DNA of 64,000 nt from positions 372,001 through 436,000 of the forward strand of contig MCGO01000022.1 of assembly GCA_002104985.1 (NCBI GenBank). The letters run 5' to 3'. This DNA comes from Rhizoclosmatium globosum. Lineage: Eukaryota; Chytridiomycota; Chytridiomycetes; Chytridiales; Chytriomycetaceae. Below are positions 27,001-39,845 of the stretch, piece after piece (position 1 is the stretch's first letter; every line of letters begins with the position of its first letter). Both the position numbers and the translations under genes were made by a program. Under the pieces are notes generated by a model, which was given only the letters and a program-made list of their open reading frames with translations, made no database searches and had not been told where the DNA came from.

Positions 27001-30000
27001 AACCAGAAAGTTGTGCTGAGGGTCATGTAAAATTATTTCTTGAAGAAGTGCTCTGTTATACTGTTAAACAATTTGAACAGAACTTGACCCTCAAACTTAC
27101 GCGAACTTGACATATAATTGCCAAATGAGCTGCCCTTTCTGCATTTCTTTCGCAAAGAATCCAACAGTCTTGGTAAAGAATCCGATCTGCTTTGGGTCCT
27201 TCACACTTAAGATAGACTGAACAAGGCTTTGCAGGAGGTCCAACACTTCCATCCATATCCAATGATTCTTTTTGCGGATTAAACAATCTTCAACCGTGTC
27301 CAGAATTTTCTGTAAGAGATCTATGATGGTAGTGTAAGTTAATTTCCGTGAACAGAAGTCAAAAAATGTCACTCACCACGAGAGCAGTTAATACTTGCAC
27401 CACCAAATCCGAGAAACCCATGCCCAAGCTCTTCCTTTACAATTTCAACAACCTTTTCGCCCGTAAGAATTCTGGCAATACGCGCTCTCAACAATTTCAC
27501 AAGCCATTGGCCTCTTCCAGCATTACTACTGCTTGAGTTGCAACCACCATAGTACACCAGGCTTCCCGAAACTCCATTTGACATGACACTTCCTACTGAA
27601 TTGCTGTCGTTAATTTCAGTATGGACATGCACATTTCCGCCAAATACAAGTTTCGACAAATCTTCAAGTAAATCAGTTTCGGTCTCAACGGTTACCAATG
27701 AGTCAAGGACTTCCACAAGTAACCTCAAAGTTCCTTCGGAAATGTGCTGTTTCTTGTCGTGGATACATACACGTCGTAGAGCGTCAATAATCACCGTAGA
27801 TCTTTGACCTCCGAGTTTAAAATACATACACAGCACCCAAGTCGTTTTTTCCGAGTCCATTTCGATATCTAACAATTTTTCAAGCTGATTTAAAACCCAT
27901 GATACGTCTAACGTTGTTGTTGGAGACGAACACAAAGTGGGAGGAATCATGATTTCGTATTTCTCAAGCATCAATAAGGTTATACTTGATTTTAAGCACC
28001 CAAACCGAAATTCTTGAAGGATTATATCTGTTCGTGGGGTATAGTTGAGTTTGGATGATGGCTTAGGGTCTAAAGGAGCATCGCCAAGCAAAGTATATAT
28101 CGAAGCAAGTGTCAAATCAAAGGGTATCATAGGAGTTGGCAACGCCAAAATGGAGGCGACCATATTTCTGCGTTCCTTTTCTGGTTTTCCACAGAATTCG
28201 TTCAAGCTGCGTAAGAGACTCGGCGTGACAGTAAATTGGGCAGGTATTGGAGCGCCAAGGCTTTTCAACAAGGCAAACGATGGTTCACAAGGCGAAGCTT
28301 CGTGCTTTCGAGTACAAAGTTCCAACACACGTGGCCAGAAATCTGACTCGACTTTTGGAAGAATAGAGAGTAGAATGTAGACCCAAGGATTTTGAACGTC
28401 ACTTGAGAGCAAGGATGTGAGAGGCTGAAGTAACTGTGTCGCAAAAAGTGTCATAGTCACGGTGTTTGTGTGGTGCAATGTCAAACACGATACAAAGATT
28501 GCAAGTGATTGAAGAGCCAAATTGCGTTGATTTGTGTTGGACGATTGAAGGAGAGTAACCAAGTCTTCCAAGACAGTTGTCACGGGGGACGACCGAGTCA
28601 ATGACTGAGATAACGATCTGACTATTCGGCGTTTCCTTGATGCCTCCTGGGATACGTCAAGCTCGTCCATTGTGTCGCCAGGTGATTCGACTTCTATCGG
28701 CATTTCAATTCCTTCGTTTGGAAATAAAGTGTGGTACAAAATCTCAGCAAACAATTCCAAGAAGGTATAGGTTGAAACGGACGTATCATTCATGTCTTCT
28801 GCATCTGAAAAGGCATAGTTCGTTGCATGATCAAGAGAAAGATAGGGGCAAAGCTGAGAATATGACGAGTGTAATGCTGTGAGGAGAAGAGAAGGGTTTG
28901 AAAGTTGTGTGACTGAACCTACTTTCTTGGACCGAAATCCACGAAGTGCTATTTGATACATTAAAGAAACAGTATCTGCAGAAGGTGAGATCACAATAGA
29001 CGTAGACTTAATAACATCAGAATGGCTTTCGATTCTATTTGAGAATGTAATGAGCGAGAAAAGTTGGTTGAGGTAAAAACAAGACATACCTTTTTAATCG
29101 AGCAAGAAATAGATATAGCCTGTTAATGAGAATAATCGATCCACGGACAGGTCGATAATATGCTTCTCTTCCTTGTATTTTATCCCAGATTGGCAATATT
29201 GATACGACGAGGGAATCAATTATGTCCGAAAGCTCTGCAAAGTCCCGCCAATTAACGAAATTTTCAAGAAGCAAATGACATGCGAGGGTCAATAATGCAG
29301 GATGGGCACCAATTTCTTGAGGTTTCGTCTGCAAGAACCCAATGATTTCTCGAAGAAGAGGCAATGACTGAGGTAGCATTGACTTTTGATGCGTAATTGA
29401 TAAATAGAAAAGAGTCTCTGCAAGCTCTTTGCGATCTGAAGACGTGAGCGTAGTTGGATCAGAGTCAGCGGTGGGAAATAGATGAATATGCGAGAATTCC
29501 ATGAGAGCCTTCCATTTTGTTCGAGGAATCGAGTCTCTATAGTGGTTCATTTCAAGGTATTTGCGGATAATCTGCGGAAGAGTTTAATATTCTGCTTGTT
29601 CGGACAGGCAAATTGAGACATACTTTGAGATATGCCACAAGTGGTTTATATATAGCGCCATTTTGTGAGATTACGGAGTGGACTGCATGGTCGAAGAGCT
29701 GTGAAAGAGTTTAGTCTATTGCCCAGTAGAAGTTACGTGAACGAAGGTACAAACCACGTCGCCTGCCCCTTCGTCCAGCTGCCCTGCTTTATCCAGCTTG
29801 TCCCATATTAATACGACAATGGCAGCAGCATGAGATACTTTCGCTTCTGCGGTTGCTATGTCCTTCACGCGTTTTGCAGCTTTTGAGTTAGCGGAGGTCC
29901 GTTCGGCATCCACGAATCGCGCAAGACCAGTTGCCATACGCTTTGTTGTCCACGCGTCGGAGTAGTCACTGTCTTGAGAGCTGATTTGGATTGCTCTGGA

Positions 30001-30153
30001 ACTTGACGTTGAGCTTGAGTTTGAAGTAGGAGACTGTGCCGAGAAGACCAGCTGCTCCGCCAGCTGCTGCAGCTGACCAACCAATTGGGTCTTTTCAAAG
30101 GCTTTGATATCGAACCGCGTAAGATTGTCGAGGCAACGTCCGATGTTGTCCAT
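21080..30153 (-). CDS. TEL1: TEL1/ATM-type PIKK checkpoint kinase
   Basis: Large phosphatidylinositol-3-kinase-related protein kinase that senses double-strand breaks and maintains telomeres. The span codes for roughly 2,700 residues in more than a dozen exons split by ~50 nt introns, near the usual ATM/Tel1 length. The N-terminal two thirds is helical solenoid. A FAT-like region lies at about 24.1-23.0 kb. The kinase domain follows, with GGINAPKVLNCIGSNGK and QLVKGGSDDLRQD (22.3-22.2 kb), the catalytic loop GLGDRHPQN (about 21.7-21.6 kb, across an intron) and the metal-binding DLGIAFDQGK (21.5 kb). VPFRLTRDVVDAMG and GVEGSFRRCCE follow. The last residues are the FATC signature MYPGWKPWM. The start is the first ATG of the first exon (MDNIGRC). 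Exact borders of some internal exons are uncertain. All catalytic motifs are intact. The stop lies about 250 bp from the satellite. Confidence 0.93.
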
Positions 30154-31907
30154 TCCTTTTCAACACTGCTTTGAAAGGAATGAGCGAAAAAAATTCCACC
30201 CGTTTCCCGCCACGACAGGGAAAAACTGACGACATACAAACACTTACCGTATGCATGGTTGAGTCATGTTCTGATATGCGGTCATCAGTTTTATTGTTTG
30301 CTTATAAACAGGGCTCTCACTGTTTGTCGGGACGCCGCTGTTGACGTTTATGCAGCCATTTATTGTCTTATGTTTTGTGTGTTTATTTGTAAAATGTGCT
30401 CAGGTCATTTTAGTATAAAGAAGAGATGAAAATAAAGAGATTAAACGGTGATTGGACTCATTGAAGGCACGCGTGGAAAAGCACGCATGGTTATATTTAT
30501 ACACCGCTAAACCACTGCCACTGAAAATCTGTAGGTTTTCAATCGGTGAGAACGTAAATTGGATGAGTCATATCCAATAAAGTCAACAGCCGCGGCTGGA
30601 GGCAAGGCAGCATTGATGATGTAGTGGCGAGAACTAACCATATCACATAGCCGCAAGCAGATACATGAATCATGATTGAGGAGAAATGGGGCTGCGAATG
30701 GAGGTACTGTAATCGACTGGACTCATAGCACGGCTCTCTCGAAGTCACGGTTTTCTATCGTTTACGAATTTATCTCTCCCAGTCCAAGTCAGGAAGAGGA
30801 GGTGAAGGCTAGGACAGTGGGTCTGGAGCATTTCCGTCAAGAAGTAAGCGCAGTACGTATAGAGTCTGAGCTGGAGGTTATTGAGATGGAAAGCTGCAGA
30901 TTATTTGGTTTTAGAATCAGATATGGGCATAGATGCTACGTTGTAAGTTGCTTCTCGTTAGCAGGAGAAACATGGAGGTGGCGGAGGAAGCAGAAGACTT
31001 TGCAGACTGAAGACTTGCTGAAAATCGAAAAGATTCTCTCAAACGTGACTGTTAATCTGGCGTCGGCGTTTGGTCTTCATAATATGATTATGCTGGAAGA
31101 AACAGAGCGAGAAGGAATGTGTGTCAGGTGTGTGTCAAATGTGTGCTACTCAGGGGGCGTCGGACTGTTCGCATCACTTAGACAGTCAGTCTTCAGATAG
31201 ACACATCTTTTCACCTTTTAGTAGTGTAAACGAACTTTGACAATAAAGACGATGTATATTTTTATTCTCACGTCCTCCCGTTGCGCCACTCGTCGCTTAT
31301 TTTAAGATTTGGAAGAGTTTGCGACACGCGCAAGACGACGGCATTCGTAGCATTTGATTGGTGCTCAATTGGGAAGTGCTTTTTTGCTTATTTAGCTGCT
31401 TGTTTCCTCCTTTCTTTCTTCATATAAATGTCTATGTATTAAATAACTGAACTTGAATAGGAATTCAAAACATGCAGAACAGTGCGCACACACAGAAAAC
31501 ACTAAGGTATAACCGAAGGAACGACGGATTCACTATTACCATGAGGTGCTAATTGCAACGTTACCAAGATTCGCCATCCTTAGAAAGGAAATATCTTATT
31601 TTCTCTTCTTCCTTTCCCACAAGATAAATCTAAAGGGGATAGAAAGGGGGCTGAAATCTAATCCCCACTTACTTCTAAACCTTCATTCACAACCAACTGC
31701 ATAGGCAAAGCTTTTCCAAACTACCGCTTATACCCTGAGATTGAGGTACGAATGAAAGCGGTCTCCTTTTTCTCATTCCTTCTCTTGTGTGAAGGTATTC
31801 GCCACTTCGCCAACCCCTTTTGAGAGCCTCGTTCATTCTGAGAGCCACAAACACGATAATCATTAACGATTACGAGAATATTAAAACTGATTGAGTACGT
31901 TACGAGC
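30154..31907. other. Gene-poor intergenic region, 1.75 kb
   Basis: It lies upstream of TEL1 (minus strand) and of the next plus-strand gene, so it must contain both promoters. A 174-codon open frame at 30,676-31,200 (+) has no ATG near its start, no recognisable domain and no splice structure, so I do not call it. AT-rich stretches occur near 30,360-30,430 and 31,380-31,460. No tRNA, snRNA or repeat was recognised. Confidence 0.5.
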
Positions 31908-33373
31908 ATGAGTGACCGAATCGAGGTGATGCCCCTCCATTTTCCAATCCACTTCTCACGCATTGCCTCAACAGAAACTCCAAACCGACAACGCAACTCT
32001 AAGAAAAGAGCTTGACGACGCAAACGCCAAATTTGTCAAAAAGAACGCTCAGTTCGCAGCATTGCACTCAGAAAATAAGGTTTGAACGAAACATGACACT
32101 TCTATCTCAGATCTCATGAAGCTTATTTTAGGAGCTCAAAAAGAGCTTAACGAAACATGTATCTGTTGGTATGTCAAAAGAACAGATGGTAATCAAGCTG
32201 GAGAGAAAAGTTTATGACTTGGGACAGAGAGAAACACGCGAGAGACAACGCGCCGACTTCGAGGCAAGACAGGCACTTCAACTTGCTCGACAGTATGCAG
32301 AATGTTTGGGCTGCAAAGTTGCGAACCTCTACACTCGTTGGCAGAATTCAATGCTCGAATCGGAACCGCCACAAACTTCTTCACCAAATCTCAACATCAA
32401 CCCTTACACATTGACTTCTTCAGCTACGTCTTCAATTCAATCCAGAGGGCCAGCAGTAGCCGCACTTCAAGTTGACGAGCCTCCACGACCCCCTGCTCCA
32501 AGATCCACAACTCCAGTTCTACCTGGCACAAAGCCGCGTCTCCGGCGTGTCCACAAAGAGACAACTCCAGTTCAGCAAGGGATAGTTGAGGCTGTTCCGA
32601 GATCCACGACACCTATTCTACCTCGCACTCCAGCGCCAAAAAGTAAACAAACTGCTCATCCCAAGAAGAAGATCATCTTGGCTCTTTCATCTTCTTCGGA
32701 TCTAAACCCAATTCGATCTCCCTTGCTTGGTAAACATGAAATTGGCGGTCTGGAACAGGAACAGGTTGCTGACCGGGACGAGCAAGAGGATGTTACTACC
32801 GAAGGAGACGATGACGAAGAGGAGGATGGAACTGAGGACGGAAAAGAAACAAAGGCACAGGGAGATCGCCGCAAGTCTTTTGTTGCAGAACGCACTCGTC
32901 TGCAAGTTCAACGCAAGCAGATGGAAGTTGAGAGTGATGATGGGGAGGAGGGGTGGAAGGTGGTGTTGTCAAAGGAGGAAAAGGAACTTGTACGAAAGGT
33001 GACCCACTTCAAACTCTCTACACTCGTTTGTATTAAAAATCATTAGCTTCGGGGATATCGGCGTTATCCTCATGACACGTACAAGATGCTATTGACGCCC
33101 TCAGGACAAAGGGTGATGCTGCTACGAGATGTTAAAGTTATCATGGGCATCGCTTCAAACATTACCCTCAAAGGAGTTCTACGTGTTGCTACGGACCCAA
33201 CATTTCGTGCAGCGTACGAGCATTACTTTGGAAAAGGCAATCTACGTTCCTTCGACCAAGCCATCAATATAACCCCACAGACTGTGACAAGTTTGGAGTC
33301 ACTTGTTGAAGTTGGAAATCAGACTGCAGTTTGTATGGCATTTTTTAGATTTTTGCGTCATTTGAAGGATTGA
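31908..33373 (+). CDS. Unidentified coiled-coil protein, 438 aa
   Basis: I do not recognise the family. The model joins 31908-31925, 31975-32079, 32132-32998 and 33047-33373, all in phase 0, with three GT-AG introns of 48-52 nt. The first intron is deduced from an in-frame stop upstream of exon 2 and gives the start MSDRIEKLQTDN. Residues 1 to about 95 are a charged coiled coil (ELDDANAKFVKK, KLERKVYDLGQRE). A Pro/Thr-rich basic linker with two similar PRSTTPxLP motifs follows, then a strongly acidic stretch near 32,770-32,850. The C-terminal ~110 residues (from YRRYPHDTYK) look folded. The coiled coil, linker and small folded tail suggest a structural or chromatin protein, but that is a guess. 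Confidence 0.7.
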
Positions 33374-33819
33374 TTGGTGGGTAAAAATGGGCGGTAAAAG
33401 CGTACTGATTTCGAGAAATGCATTGTTTTTATTATTTTTGGTGATGCTCACAGCCTCGTATTATTAAGAGAACAAAGAATGAGAGGAATGGTCTGATACT
33501 CAGGGAAGTCTTTCCGTTCTGTGTTATGGCACTTGCTGTGTTCCCAATGAAGTGTGCCAGCTGTAACGTGGACACCTTTTTGTTTCTAAACTGTAGCGAT
33601 AAAGGAAAACTGCAGCATTGTTGGATGTATCATTCGGGTGTCGTTTGGTCTTTCGTACATCTTTGTGGTTATTATCGCGGCACTTTCAGGGCTATCTTCG
33701 CTTGTTGTCGCTATTCTTGTGAGAAACATCCAATTCGATTACAATGAGTAATTTAAAAAATAAATAAAGTAAGGGAGGAGAAAAATTTTCTGGCCACTCT
33801 CCTTCGTCCACACCAACCA
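33374..33819. other. Intergenic, 446 bp
   Basis: Terminator of the coiled-coil gene and promoter of the SET-like gene. A 73-codon Cys-rich frame (33,526-33,747) has no supporting features. An A/T-rich stretch with AATAAA-like sequence lies at about 33,745-33,770. Nothing else was seen. Confidence 0.45.
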
Positions 33820-36800
33820 ATGCGCAGCCCGCATCCGTACGCGCTGCAGGAGTACCTTCGAGTTACGATTCAGCGAGGAGAGCAGGGGCAAGTGTCGAGC
33901 CACATTGGGATCCAGGGCAGCTCTGCCGTGATAGCATCATCAAGCGGCACGCGACAGGCAGCCTGGTTTGGAGTTCGGAGTGGAATCGGCGGCCCGACAT
34001 CGAATGTAGTGCGAGAAGACCTTGCGCTTGATGCGGCGCTTGTGCGAGCGCTTCCCTCGGGGCTCTCTGATGTTTGTCTTTCTGCGCTGAAGCTGCTCGT
34101 GCACGCGGCCCTTGGTCCGCTGTCCCGCGTGGCCCTTCTTCTCGAAGCGGAAGGACTCGTGTCTGCCCTCGAGGCCGTGGCTGTGGCGAACCAAACGTAC
34201 GATGATTGGATTCTTGTTGTTGGTCTTGACTCACTAAAAACACCTCTTTCAGTCCTCAGAACCCAGGAAGGAAACGGGTCAGCTCAGAGATGCTCGATCC
34301 TCTCCATCAGCAGCAACAGCTCCCTCACCATCCTCTGCTGCGCTCAATGTCGGAAGTCTCTGTTATGTCGTCCGACTCAACACACTCGGCCCACTCTGCC
34401 CTCGTCCAAAACACTGCACCCTCCTCAATCCACCCGCTTACAAATATTAATGCTCTGCAAACATCTCCGTTGTTGTTTAGTCCTCACGAACTCGCTGAAT
34501 TGACCGGCACTTCTCTTGAAAGCCTCAACTCTCCCCACCTGCTCGCCTTTCACACCTCTCTCCTGCCCTATCTCCAAGCATTCGTGAAAAATGTTCTCAT
34601 TCCTCATCTGCCGCCAACTCTTCCTCCTCAAGACGGCCGAATGCCTGTTGGGAAAATTGACCTAACTTTGATTACAAACTTTGCCGCTTTTCGGACTTGC
34701 CTCGATCATGTCCTTCGACACGCTGTGCGTTTTGTTCCACCTGCAACGCAATCATCAGGGGCATCCGTTGCTTTGCCTTGGAATGCCCTCGGAAGTATCG
34801 TTGGAAACTGGAACTCTGTTTGTAGCAGTGGTTGGAAACGGAGGCTAGGACCTGTTGGATTCGAATTGTGTGGACCGAGAGGAGGAGGATGTGCACCTCT
34901 TGGGTTGGAAGAAGTCTTGGGCCGCGTTGCATTCCCATTGTACCAGCCTACTCCATCACCCCCTCCTACTTCGACTTGCAGTACTGTCCCACAAGCACCT
35001 TCTAGTAACACTCCAGCAATACCCACTTCATCACATCCTGTATTGAATTCATCCTCTGCTTCTTCCACTAATTTGCATTCTAATACCGCTCCATCTCCTT
35101 CAAGCACTATGATTGTTGACTCGGAATCAAATACCCCACGAAGCACAAATCAACAAGACGTAAAACAGCACTCACCTTCATCCACATCACCAACCTCCTC
35201 CACATCGTCTTCAACATCATGTATTCCAACACCTTCAACTTCCCTCGAATTGATGGAAGATGCGCTGGACACATACATCCAAACGAGGCACGCATGGACA
35301 AAACGAACCCCTCCTCCTCCCGCATCTGGATTCATTTATATCCTTCCTCTTGCAGACAGTTTTGACCGAAAAACTCGTGCGTATGAACTTGAGGTCGAAG
35401 ACCATATGCGTGCCAACCGATTCACCCACCAACAACGCCTGGACTATATTCCTTTTCGCACAGATATGCGCGTTGAGTTTCATCCTGCTGCCACGTTTTT
35501 AAAACCAGTAGATGGAGTTGGTGGGGAGGGAATGATTCGGCTTGAAAATGAGGAAGAGGTTACGGAAGCTCCGCCGGGATATACCGTGGTTCCATATGCA
35601 CCGTATATTCTTCTGATGCATCAACACAATTATGTCATGCCGCGACAGAGAATGACTCTTTTGACAGGTTTGTTTGTTGTATACTAATCATTGATTAACA
35701 TCCCTTTAAATTGTAGGAAATGTGTCAAATCACCACCTTTTTCTCAGTTATGGAACTATTGAAGAGCGGAATTTATTCGATATCCTCGATTTTCCAGCGG
35801 ACTTGATTGAAGATGCTGTTACTACCTATTTGGAACACTTTGGGCCAACAACTCGAGTACTTCCATCCGTCAGCTTACATTCTAGTTCTTCTCCTTTCAA
35901 TCTTGACACGGATCTTAAAACACGATATCGGACTGCAATGGAAAGGAAGGAGGCAAAAATTGGGAAGGGGAAGCAAAAGGCTCGTTATGACGTTGCAACA
36001 TACGAACGGGCTCTGCTCCTATTGAAAGGACTCGGATTGTTTCCTAGGGATGGAGGCGGAGTTATTCGATGCAAGAGTGAATATTTCTGGCAGGAGGAAG
36101 CGTTTTCAACGTAAGTATCCCGTTAATTTTGCACTCAGAAACGTTGTATTAATACGACTTGTGTCAGTGTGATTCAAGTGTTGTTGATGTCTTCAGACCA
36201 ACTAACCGAGTATGCCAAAGAGCCTTGCATCCTTGATTATACATGCATGGTTCCGGTGCCGAACACTCCAACAGATTCTCCAAAACTTACCACTGCTGTA
36301 CCACCAACTACTAATGGTGACGCAAAGCAGGACGTTCCACCACCTCGTCTCAATATGATTCCCACGAACAAATCGCGAAATCGGGGGCCGCTTCCGTTCC
36401 GTGACGGTGCACAGGATGCGTTTTTGGCAGTTTCTTGTGGTATTTTGCGGCGCCGGCTGCAAATGTACCCGACAACGTACAATGAAGATTCAGCGCTTCT
36501 TGTGAAAATGACTGATGCGTACTGCAAAGCCAAGGAGGAGGCTCACCTTGAAGCGAGCGAGAGAGCGAGAGCTGCAAGTATTGCTGCTGCGAGTGTTTCT
36601 TTAACAACAGTTCCTGTTCCTGAAGACGAAGAGCATGAAGAAAAAAGGCGACGGAAAGAGAGAGTCGTGGCAAAAGATACTGACAAGCAGAGTGATGGAG
36701 CAATTCCAGAGGAAGAGGAGGAAACAATGAAGGTAGCTCGAAGCGATGATACGCTTGTTTCTGTTTCGGCGGTTACGGCCATGAGTGTGGATGGGGCTTC

Positions 36801-37389
36801 TGACACTTTGTCTCCCCCACTGCAGCAACGGAATACGGAAGGAGATCAGCAAACGAAACCGCAACAGTCACAAAAACAGCCAACAGTACCAAGCCAACAG
36901 CCTTCCCTTACCCATAAATACACGGCAACAATCCCACTTCCGACTCCAGCCCCAAAACCCACTTCTTTCAGCTTCACTGTCCCTCATCCCCACACTTCTG
37001 GTGCTCAACAGCAACAGCAACAGCCACAACAGCCTAGCCTTGAATGGTTTACGTTCAACCGAATGAATGCCATCAAGTTCCGTATGTCGGAAAAGAAAAA
37101 CCTCATCAACGCTCTTCATTTCCTTGAAGCACTAGTCAAAGAAAAACATGCGCTTCTATTCAACAATAATAGTAGCGGCGGTAGTCACAACCAGACTCAA
37201 AAACGTGAAGTTTCTAGCGAGGCAGTGGATGTTAAGCAACAGGGCTCTGTACCTGAAGTCGTGGGACAAGGGAGGGAAGTGCTTGTGGGTGATGACTTTG
37301 ACTATGATGCGTATGATTTTGATTCGGAATTTGGATCGGAGTTGTATGATGAATTGTCGGATGTAGAGAGTGGATATTCAGGTGGATAA
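33820..37389 (+). CDS. Probable SET-domain (SETD3/RLSMT-like) protein, 1,135 aa
   Basis: The model joins 33820-34196, 34253-35667, 35717-36110 and 36168-37389. The frame stays open across all joins, and the second intron has a TACTAAT branch point. Family evidence is partial. LLFSPHELAELTGTSLESL resembles the segment between SET halves in SETD3/SETD6/Rubisco methyltransferases. FIYILPLADSFDR, and across a splice GNVSNHHLFLSYGT then NLFDILDFPAD, resemble the C-terminal SET pattern (P-x-x-D-x-x-N-H, then YG-x-x-x-N-x-x-L). The usual NH motif is not clear, so activity is uncertain. Low-complexity Ser/Thr/Pro and Gln inserts make it much longer than family members. The tail is acidic (DDFDYDAYDFDSEFG). 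Such enzymes methylate lysine or histidine in non-histone proteins. It could instead be an unrelated regulator. Confidence 0.5.
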
Positions 37390-37524
37390 ATGGTATGGTT
37401 TTGTGGTATGTTGATGAAGTGGGAATGCTTTTTTGGTTTGAGAAAGTGGGGTTGATATGTGGAGTTATGTTTGCTATTTTCTTACGTTTTATAGTGCACG
37501 AATTATATATATTTCTTTTGTTTC

Positions 37525-38708
37525 TTAGAGTCTCTTGAGCGTTCGTTTCTTGTCCGACACTTTTGTTGTTCCACTTGCTCCCCCTCCTGAAGAAACTCCT
37601 CCAATCATTCCAGCTGGTGCTCCAAAAACAGGCACGGCTTTCCTTTCTCCGCCAGATTCCAGAATCCGTTTCTTTGTAGGACTCAAAACCATTGATTCTT
37701 CGCCGCTAGATCCGCTTTGATATACCTGCCCAATAGAACCACCCATTGAAGACGATGACGAAAAAACAAGACCTCCAGCAGCCACCGCAATCAAAGGCTT
37801 CTCCTCATCAACAGCCATAGCCGATGATGATGACGACGACCCACAATTCACCGCCACAGCCAGCGCGTTCAAAACAGCTTGTGTAATAAGATCTGGAAAC
37901 GGTGATGGGTGCGGCGGTTTCGCGTGCATAGCCGTGAACAGTCGCGCATGTTTTGCAAATGCGTCGTATTCCTCAAGAAGGAGTTTTCCTGCATCGTCGT
38001 TGAGTGCTGATTCGGCGTTAGGAGCGATAAGGAGGCATCGAATTGTCTGTATGGAAGTTAGAATTGCGAGATAACGTGTGGGGACATGGGGGAGCCAACT
38101 GAGGTACGTACCAAGAGAACGTGTGCAATTCCGAGGTCGGGTTTCCAGTCCTTCTTGAGCGTGTTGACACAGATTTCGCCGGATTTCGAGACGTTTGGAT
38201 GGAAGATTTTGGTTTCAAAGTAGCCTATTCGTTATTGATTTGGGGTTGGTTAGGTATAGCTACAGGTCCGGACTCTTTGCTGTTTGTTTTTGGTGTCACA
38301 CACACACACGCACCTTTCGGAGGGGATTCGGGAAAGTCTGGACCTGGCACGAGACGAACTTTGAAACATCCGCCGTGGTACGGTGTTCCTTCTGTGGAAG
38401 GGAGAGAAGGGTGTGATGAGTTTGAGGATGATGGGTTGTGGGTGAAACCAGCTTCCCCTCACCTGGTCCAACTATCCAGGCCTGAATGTCAAGTAAATCT
38501 GTATCTGATGTATCAATAAGCTTGACGCCTTCGGCGGGTGGGTTTCCGTTGAGGTGCATCAGCTCTAACGGTAAAGGGGCGATGTTAGAAACGTTCCACG
38601 AATGGCCAAATAACGCTCATTGCGCTCTCGAACATATGCAGCGAAGGTCGATGGTGGAATAATCTAACCTCGCATGACAGCCTTTATGGCTTTCGAGTTG
38701 CTGGACAT
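37525..38708 (-). CDS. UBE2S: Ubiquitin-conjugating enzyme E2 S (APC/C chain-elongating E2)
   Basis: The model is 38708-38669, 38564-38463, 38391-38314, 38224-38112 and 38046-37525, giving 284 aa. The UBC fold is complete: [52 protein letters not shown], then the active-site Cys in [17 protein letters not shown] and [19 protein letters not shown] Ser-rich linker follows, and the protein ends KKRTLKRL. Human UBE2S ends in a basic peptide finishing LRRL that docks on the anaphase-promoting complex, so this tail strongly supports the UBE2S assignment over other E2s. In animals UBE2S extends K11-linked chains to drive mitotic exit. The gene converges on the SET-like gene (135 bp between stops). 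The third intron contains a short CA repeat. Confidence 0.92.
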
Positions 38709-38805
38709 GATGTTTGGATGATATTTTTTTTCAAACAATCCGCAGTCAATATATGCCACAAAGTTCTTTAATTTGGAATGTTTAAACGAATGAAAGAGGT
38801 CTGAC

Positions 38806-39845
38806 TCATATTAGGACCATGAAGATGAAGAGTAGGAGTCCGGCCGTGAATGATATTTTGGAGCTTCCTGATGTTTTTGTAACCATAGCTGTCGCCGTTG
38901 TTGTTTGATTGAACAAATATGCATGTTGGGCGATTGTAATAGCCAATGGATCCGATAGTGTAGATGCTGACAAACTGAGCATCTTGTCCAACGAAATGGC
39001 GAATTGCTTGTAGAAAGATGCTTGATCATTTGCGTATCCTTGAATGATGGCACGAAGTTTTGGGTCCTTTGCAAAAGCACAATCAATGGGTACAACGCAT
39101 TTGCCATCAAGAACTCGTTTGAAAATGTCATTATCCAGGATTCCTGGAGTGTTATCGAATGGCGTGAACGTTTCATTGGTAAGAAGAGGACTGATTGCAG
39201 CATGTGCACCTCTGCAAAAAAGAGTCAGTGATGGTATTTGGTGGGAAAATGTATTACTCACCCTAAAGAATGCGATCCTGTTGTCAAAGTGACCATATCG
39301 ACATCTGTCAAACCCATACGTTGAAATGCAGCCAGTGCGTTGCTCACGGTACCGAAAGCGTCGCTGGGCAGCTTTGTGATGTTGTTTGCAACGGTTGTTG
39401 ACTTGCGACCCGTTCTGAAGGGCACTTGGGGACCACCACACACAGCCACAGTAACGATACCGCCCAAAGCAATCATGTCAGCCTTTGTGATGTTGTTTCC
39501 AGCTGGAATAAAGCGGGTTGCAAGGGACGGGCCAATGCCGCCGTTGACCTCTGCATCTGCAAGTTCGGCATCCGTTGCAAGCGAGGCATCGAGGCCGCCG
39601 GAGCCGTCTGTTGCGTCGAAGGTGCCCGCGTCGTGGAAGATTGCCCTGAGCCACAGCGCGGCCATGTCCTTTGACGGGGCGCCGGGCTGCAGGTCCGTCG
39701 TTTGGAACAGGCACTCGCCCGGCGCCGCAATCAGCGACCGCAGCGAATTGGCCGCGATCTGCGCTTCGCCGGTGCTCAGTGGCTGTTGCTGGGCAGTAAC
39801 AGTGGCTGCTGCGAGGACAACGGTCAAAAGAAGGTGCATTTGCAT
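38806..39845 (-). CDS. Secreted class II-type fungal haem peroxidase, possibly GPI-anchored
   Basis: Two exons (39845-39262 and 39211-38806) give 329 aa. The start is the ATG giving MQMHLLLTVVLAAATVTAQ, a clean signal peptide; a longer upstream frame would bury it. Distal haem residues are in LWLRAIFHDAGTF (Arg and His). A DGSGGLDASLA segment corresponds to the calcium-binding region. CGGPQVPFRTGRKS is the usual family block. The proximal His is in TGSHSLGGAH, which spans the intron, with FDNTPGILDNDIF after it. The C-terminus is a Ser/Thr stretch and a hydrophobic tail (FTAGLLLFIFMVLI), typical of a GPI-anchor signal. It would oxidise phenolic or small substrates outside the cell or at the wall. 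No Mn-binding or surface-Trp site can be assigned by eye, so I do not call it a lignin peroxidase. Confidence 0.88.

Noticed and set aside
30676..31200. 174-codon forward frame upstream of the coiled-coil gene
   Set aside because: It begins at a TTG; the first in-frame ATG is near 30,885. Composition is unremarkable and no domain is seen.
33526..33747. 73-codon Cys-rich frame
   Set aside because: No signal peptide or Cys pattern of a known family; it sits in an A/T-rich intergenic region.
33863..34243. 126- and 84-codon reverse frames opposite the SET-like N-terminus
   Set aside because: The forward frame joins cleanly by splicing to the main exon; the reverse frames are basic, GC-rich shadows.
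34290..37389. SPT20 or Mediator-type subunit for the Gln/Ser-rich protein
   Set aside because: Only composition supports this; the SET-like motifs are better, though not conclusive.
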